Shown here: positions 7,332-8,780 of the stretch, piece after piece | Numbering within the stretch: the first letter of the stretch is position 1 | How the letters are laid out: every line of letters begins with the position of its first letter | Source of the DNA: an uncultured Bacteroidota bacterium | Lineage (GTDB): Bacteria; Bacteroidota; Bacteroidia; Chitinophagales; Chitinophagaceae | Length of the DNA: 8,780 nucleotides | Direction: 5' to 3' | Assembly (NCBI GenBank): GCA_903825095.1 | Contig: CAIJZF010000057.1 | Span: forward strand, 1 to 8,780 | Made by a program: the position numbers and the translations under genes | Notes under the pieces: model-generated | Told to the model about the DNA's origin: nothing | What the model saw: the letters and a program-made list of their open reading frames with translations, nothing else | Database searches by the model: none

Positions 7332-7363
7332 TTTGAAATCAGGCTTATTTTTCATTAAATTTG
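7332..7363 (+). promoter_or_regulatory. Bacteroidota sigma-A promoter of tRNA-Arg
   Basis: TTTG (7332-7335), then exactly 20 nt, then TAAATTTG (7356-7363): a full match to the TTTG / TAnnTTTG consensus with the same spacing as the tRNA-Val promoter. The -7 box ends 19 nt before the tRNA 5' end, so a start near 7370 would leave a leader of about 12 nt. Confidence 0.88.
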
Positions 7364-7382
7364 CAGCCTAAGAAATAAAGAG

Positions 7383-7456
7383 GGTTCGGTAGCTCAGCTG
7401 GATAGAGCGTCATCCTTCTAAGATGAGGGCCATTGGTTCGAATCCAATCCGAATCA
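7383..7456 (+). tRNA. tRNA-Arg (anticodon UCU)
   Basis: A complete 74-nt cloverleaf: acceptor GGTTCGG/CCGAATC (one G-T wobble) with discriminator A, D-arm GCTC/GAGC, anticodon stem TCATC/GATGA around loop CTTCTAA (anticodon TCT), and T-arm ATTGG/CCAAT with a TTCGAAT loop. CCA is not encoded. It decodes AGA/AGG, and its U36-A37-A38 context is that of t6A-modified tRNAs, so the product of the upstream tcdA should act on it. Confidence 0.97.
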
Positions 7457-7457
7457 C

Positions 7458-7488
7458 AAAGCCTCTCACGAAAGTGAGAGGCTTTTTT
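7458..7488 (+). terminator. Strong intrinsic terminator of tRNA-Arg
   Basis: GCCTCTCAC and GTGAGAGGC form a perfect 9-bp stem around a GAAA tetraloop, extended by AAA/TTT and followed by six T. It begins right after the tRNA 3' end and closes a single-gene tRNA unit. Confidence 0.95.
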
Positions 7489-7502
7489 AATGCGAGATGC
7501 GT

Positions 7503-7518
7503 CAAGAGCTTGCTCTTG
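7503..7518. repeat. Small hairpin ahead of the repeat array
   Basis: CAAGAG-CTTG-CTCTTG is a perfect 6-bp stem with a CTTG tetraloop (7 bp if the loop is closed further). It has no T-run, so it is not a terminator. It directly precedes the first diverged unit of the repeat array and may be part of the same element. Confidence 0.5.
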
Positions 7519-7570
7519 TAAGCTATCGAGTATTAAAAAAGCAAAGGATACCGATACTCGGTATCCTTGA
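7518..7570 (+). repeat. Diverged upstream copy of the 64-bp repeat
   Basis: This stretch keeps the order of landmarks of the 64-bp unit: GTAAGCT, then GAG, AAGGAT, ACC-GA, GGT-ATCC and CCTT, running into the first exact unit. In place of the imperfect palindrome it has a perfect 11-bp stem AAGGATACCGA / TCGGTATCCTT around TAC (7544-7568). An old, diverged unit is my inference from this collinearity. Confidence 0.55.
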
Positions 7571-7752
7571 AAGGCTTTGGGTAAGCTTGAGGAACAAGGA
7601 TCACCGAGCGTAGCGAGGTAATCCGTTTCCTTAAAAGGCTTTGGGTAAGCTTGAGGAACAAGGATCACCGAGCGTAGCGAGGTAATCCGTTTCCTTAAAA
7701 GGCTTTGGGTAAGCTTGAGGAACAAGGATCACCGAGCGAAGCGAGGTAATCC
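7571..7752 (+). repeat. 64-bp tandem repeat array with palindromic units (2.8 copies)
   Basis: Copies at 7571-7634 and 7635-7698 are identical over all 64 bp. A third copy at 7699-7752 matches the first 54 bp except for T to A at 7739, then diverges. Each unit contains the imperfect palindrome GGATcACC ... GGTaATCC around an inner GAGCGWAGCGA, which can itself form a GC/GC pair capped by a GNA triloop flanked by facing GA steps. AGGAAC and GTTtCCT extend the outer stem. There are no unique spacers, no T-runs and no plausible open frame. The array is visibly richer in G+C than its flanks and fills most of the gene-free stretch between tRNA-Arg and the DoxX-like gene. It could be a REP-like element family or a local tandem duplication. 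Confidence 0.93.
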
Positions 7753-7804
7753 TTTTGTAAGTAATATCACCCCCTCACCTAACCAAAATCAGTTTTTCCA
7801 TTTT

Positions 7805-7820
7805 AGATTAATCGTAATCT
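7805..7820. promoter_or_regulatory. Inverted repeat upstream of the DoxX-like gene
   Basis: AGATTA-ATCG-TAATCT is a perfect 6-bp inverted repeat with a 4-nt spacer, ending 22 nt before the DoxX-like start codon, a position where an operator would act. The rest of 7753-7842 is plain AT-rich sequence with no consensus promoter that I can see. Confidence 0.35.
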
Positions 7821-7842
7821 TATAGCATTAAAACATACTATT

Positions 7843-8262
7843 ATGAGAATCGATTTAACCAAATACCACTTGTTTTCTCGTATTTCAATTTACATATTAG
7901 CCATTGTGCTTATTTGTATTGGTGTTTACCACTTAACCAAGCCAGATGATTTACTGGTTTATGTACCTAGCTTTTTACCAGGCGGTATTAAATGGGCCTA
8001 TTTAGTAGGTACTTGCTTTATTTTAGTAGGTATCTCCTTTATCACCAACTACTATGTAAAAATTACCAGCTACTTATTATCTTTCTTCTTATTCTTTTTT
8101 GTAATTACAGTTCATGTTCCCAATTTTTTCAATGCAGCCATGGCCGATATGCGCATATTTGCTTTAATAAATATTTTAAACAATACGGCTATTGGGGCCT
8201 TTGCCCTTCATATAGGGGCAGGCGCACATCATCAACATTTACACTTTGACGAGAGTGATTAA
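7843..8262 (+). CDS. DoxX-like small membrane protein
   Basis: A 139-residue integral membrane protein with four hydrophobic segments at about 14-31, 51-68, 75-92 and 105-123, the usual DoxX/DoxD-like topology. The I-G-V-Y-H-L-T-K-P-D-D-L-L-V-Y-V-P-S-F-L-P-G-G stretch after the first segment and V-H-V-P-N after the third resemble the Bacteroidota DoxX-like group. DoxX was named for a subunit of an archaeal thiosulfate:quinone oxidoreductase, but most family members have no known activity. The C-terminus is His-rich and acidic (H-H-Q-H-L-H-F-D-E-S-D) and could bind metal; this is inference. The start at 7843 is the only Met ahead of the first segment. The gene lies after the repeat array and 56 nt before the DsrE-like gene on the same strand, so the two may be co-transcribed. 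Confidence 0.78.
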   Translation: MRIDLTKYHLFSRISIYILAIVLICIGVYHLTKPDDLLVYVPSFLPGGIKWAYLVGTCFILVGISFITNYYVKITSYLLSFFLFFFVITVHVPNFFNAAMADMRIFALINILNNTAIGAFALHIGAGAHHQHLHFDESD

Positions 8263-8318
8263 GGATATTTAAGTCAATTGGAATTGTTTTTTTTCATAAA
8301 TTCATAGAAATAATCTCT

Positions 8319-8753
8319 ATGAAAAAAATGATGCGCTTTATAATACTAAGTTTCTTGACTGCTTTTGTTTTTACTAGCACTAAGGCACAAAATAACGATG
8401 TAAAACATAAAGTAGTTATTCAATTAAATACAGCAGACACTTCTGCCTGGTCTTCTACCATTGGTAATATTAAAAATTTACAAAAATTATGGCCGAATAA
8501 TGTGGTGGTAGAAGTAGTCATACATGGAAAAGCTTTAGACTTATTAGTTGCTGCAAAAACGCATTTAGCCAACGAAGTGGTTGAAATGTCTAAAACCAAT
8601 GTACAGTTTTCTGCCTGTGAGAATTCTATGCGCAAACATCATATAGATAAAAGTGAACTACTAAGTATAGCGAATACCGTTCCTTCAGGCGTTGCTGAAG
8701 TAATACTAAAACAAGAAGCAGGTTGGTCTTATTTAAAAGCGGGTGTGAATTAA
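8319..8753 (+). CDS. Exported DsrE-family protein
   Basis: A 144-residue protein with a signal peptide (M-K-K-M-M-R, hydrophobic core F-I-I-L-S-F-L-T-A-F-V-F, likely cut after T-K-A at residue 23), followed by a DsrE/DsrF-like sulfur-carrier fold. Family marks are the first strand K-V-V-I-Q-L-N, the strand V-V-V-E-V-V-I-H-G, the C100-containing F-S-A-C-E-N-S-M, and the closing V-P-S-G-V-A-E-V-I-L-K-Q-E-A-G-W-S-Y-L-K-A-G. C100 sits where DsrE-type proteins carry their functional Cys, so persulfide binding is possible but unproven. Cytoplasmic DsrE proteins relay sulfur; this exported version would act in the periplasm. Met 4 or 5 could also be the start without changing the signal peptide. The 56-nt gap from the DoxX-like gene has no terminator hairpin. 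A shared sulfur or redox role with it is inference. Confidence 0.82.
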   Translation: MKKMMRFIILSFLTAFVFTSTKAQNNDVKHKVVIQLNTADTSAWSSTIGNIKNLQKLWPNNVVVEVVIHGKALDLLVAAKTHLANEVVEMSKTNVQFSACENSMRKHHIDKSELLSIANTVPSGVAEVILKQEAGWSYLKAGVN

Positions 8754-8780
8754 TATTGCTTTTAAAAATTTACTATGCGT

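Noticed and set aside
7345..7725. Minus-strand open frame of 126 codons across the tRNA-Arg and repeat array
   Set aside because: Its C-terminal part is antisense to the tRNA (the familiar false protein W-I-R-T-N-G-P) and the rest is translated repeat, including the terminator. There is no protein-like composition or family resemblance.
7571..7752. CRISPR array
   Set aside because: The units are contiguous 64-bp tandem copies with no variable spacers, and no cas genes are nearby.
7992..8249. Second frame open across the DoxX-like gene (85 codons)
   Set aside because: It lies wholly inside the DoxX-like coding region, lacks that frame's membrane pattern, and repeats R-Y-L-L-Y as a by-product of the overlapping sequence.

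Overview
The window looks like a chromosomal segment of a Bacteroidota bacterium, probably Chitinophagaceae-like (the family is my inference). The DNA is AT-rich and start codons lack Shine-Dalgarno sites. Two tRNA genes are preceded by the Bacteroidota housekeeping promoter (TTTG, 20 nt, TAnnTTTG). The gene set (YkgJ-type Cys cluster, NamZ/DUF1343, LTA-synthase-like phosphoglycerol transferase, secreted Ycf48-like protein, secreted DsrE protein) is typical of that phylum. No phage, plasmid, transposase, CRISPR or recognisable defence genes are visible.

Left block, 1-3706, + strand: three tightly packed genes, probably one operon. They are a YkgJ-type Cys-cluster protein cut by the left edge, a NamZ-like (DUF1343, GH171) protein without a signal peptide, and an LTA synthase family membrane protein. 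Two concern cell envelope sugars or phosphoglycerol: peptidoglycan MurNAc release or recycling, and transfer of phosphoglycerol in the periplasm.

Middle block, 3756-6556, - strand: in transcription order, a secreted Ycf48-like beta-propeller protein, a small YciI/muconolactone-isomerase-like protein, tRNA-Val(UAC) with its own promoter and strong terminator, and a THUMP-domain RNA methyltransferase (RlmL/YpsC type) starting only 16 nt beyond that terminator's U-tract.

Right block, 6589-8753, + strand: tcdA (cyclic t6A synthesis) is followed by tRNA-Arg(UCU) with a perfect promoter and terminator. This tRNA reads A-starting codons and carries the U36-A37-A38 context of t6A, so it is a predicted substrate of the adjacent enzyme. 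A gene-free stretch of about 350 bp then holds a 64-bp tandem repeat whose units each contain a structured imperfect palindrome, with a diverged extra copy upstream. The block ends with a DoxX-like membrane protein and an exported DsrE-like protein, perhaps a small sulfur/redox pair.

Most of the window is ordinary housekeeping and envelope sequence. The best candidate for something undescribed is the hairpin repeat array at 7518-7752, where the single substitution in the third copy falls exactly at the centre of a predicted GNA triloop.
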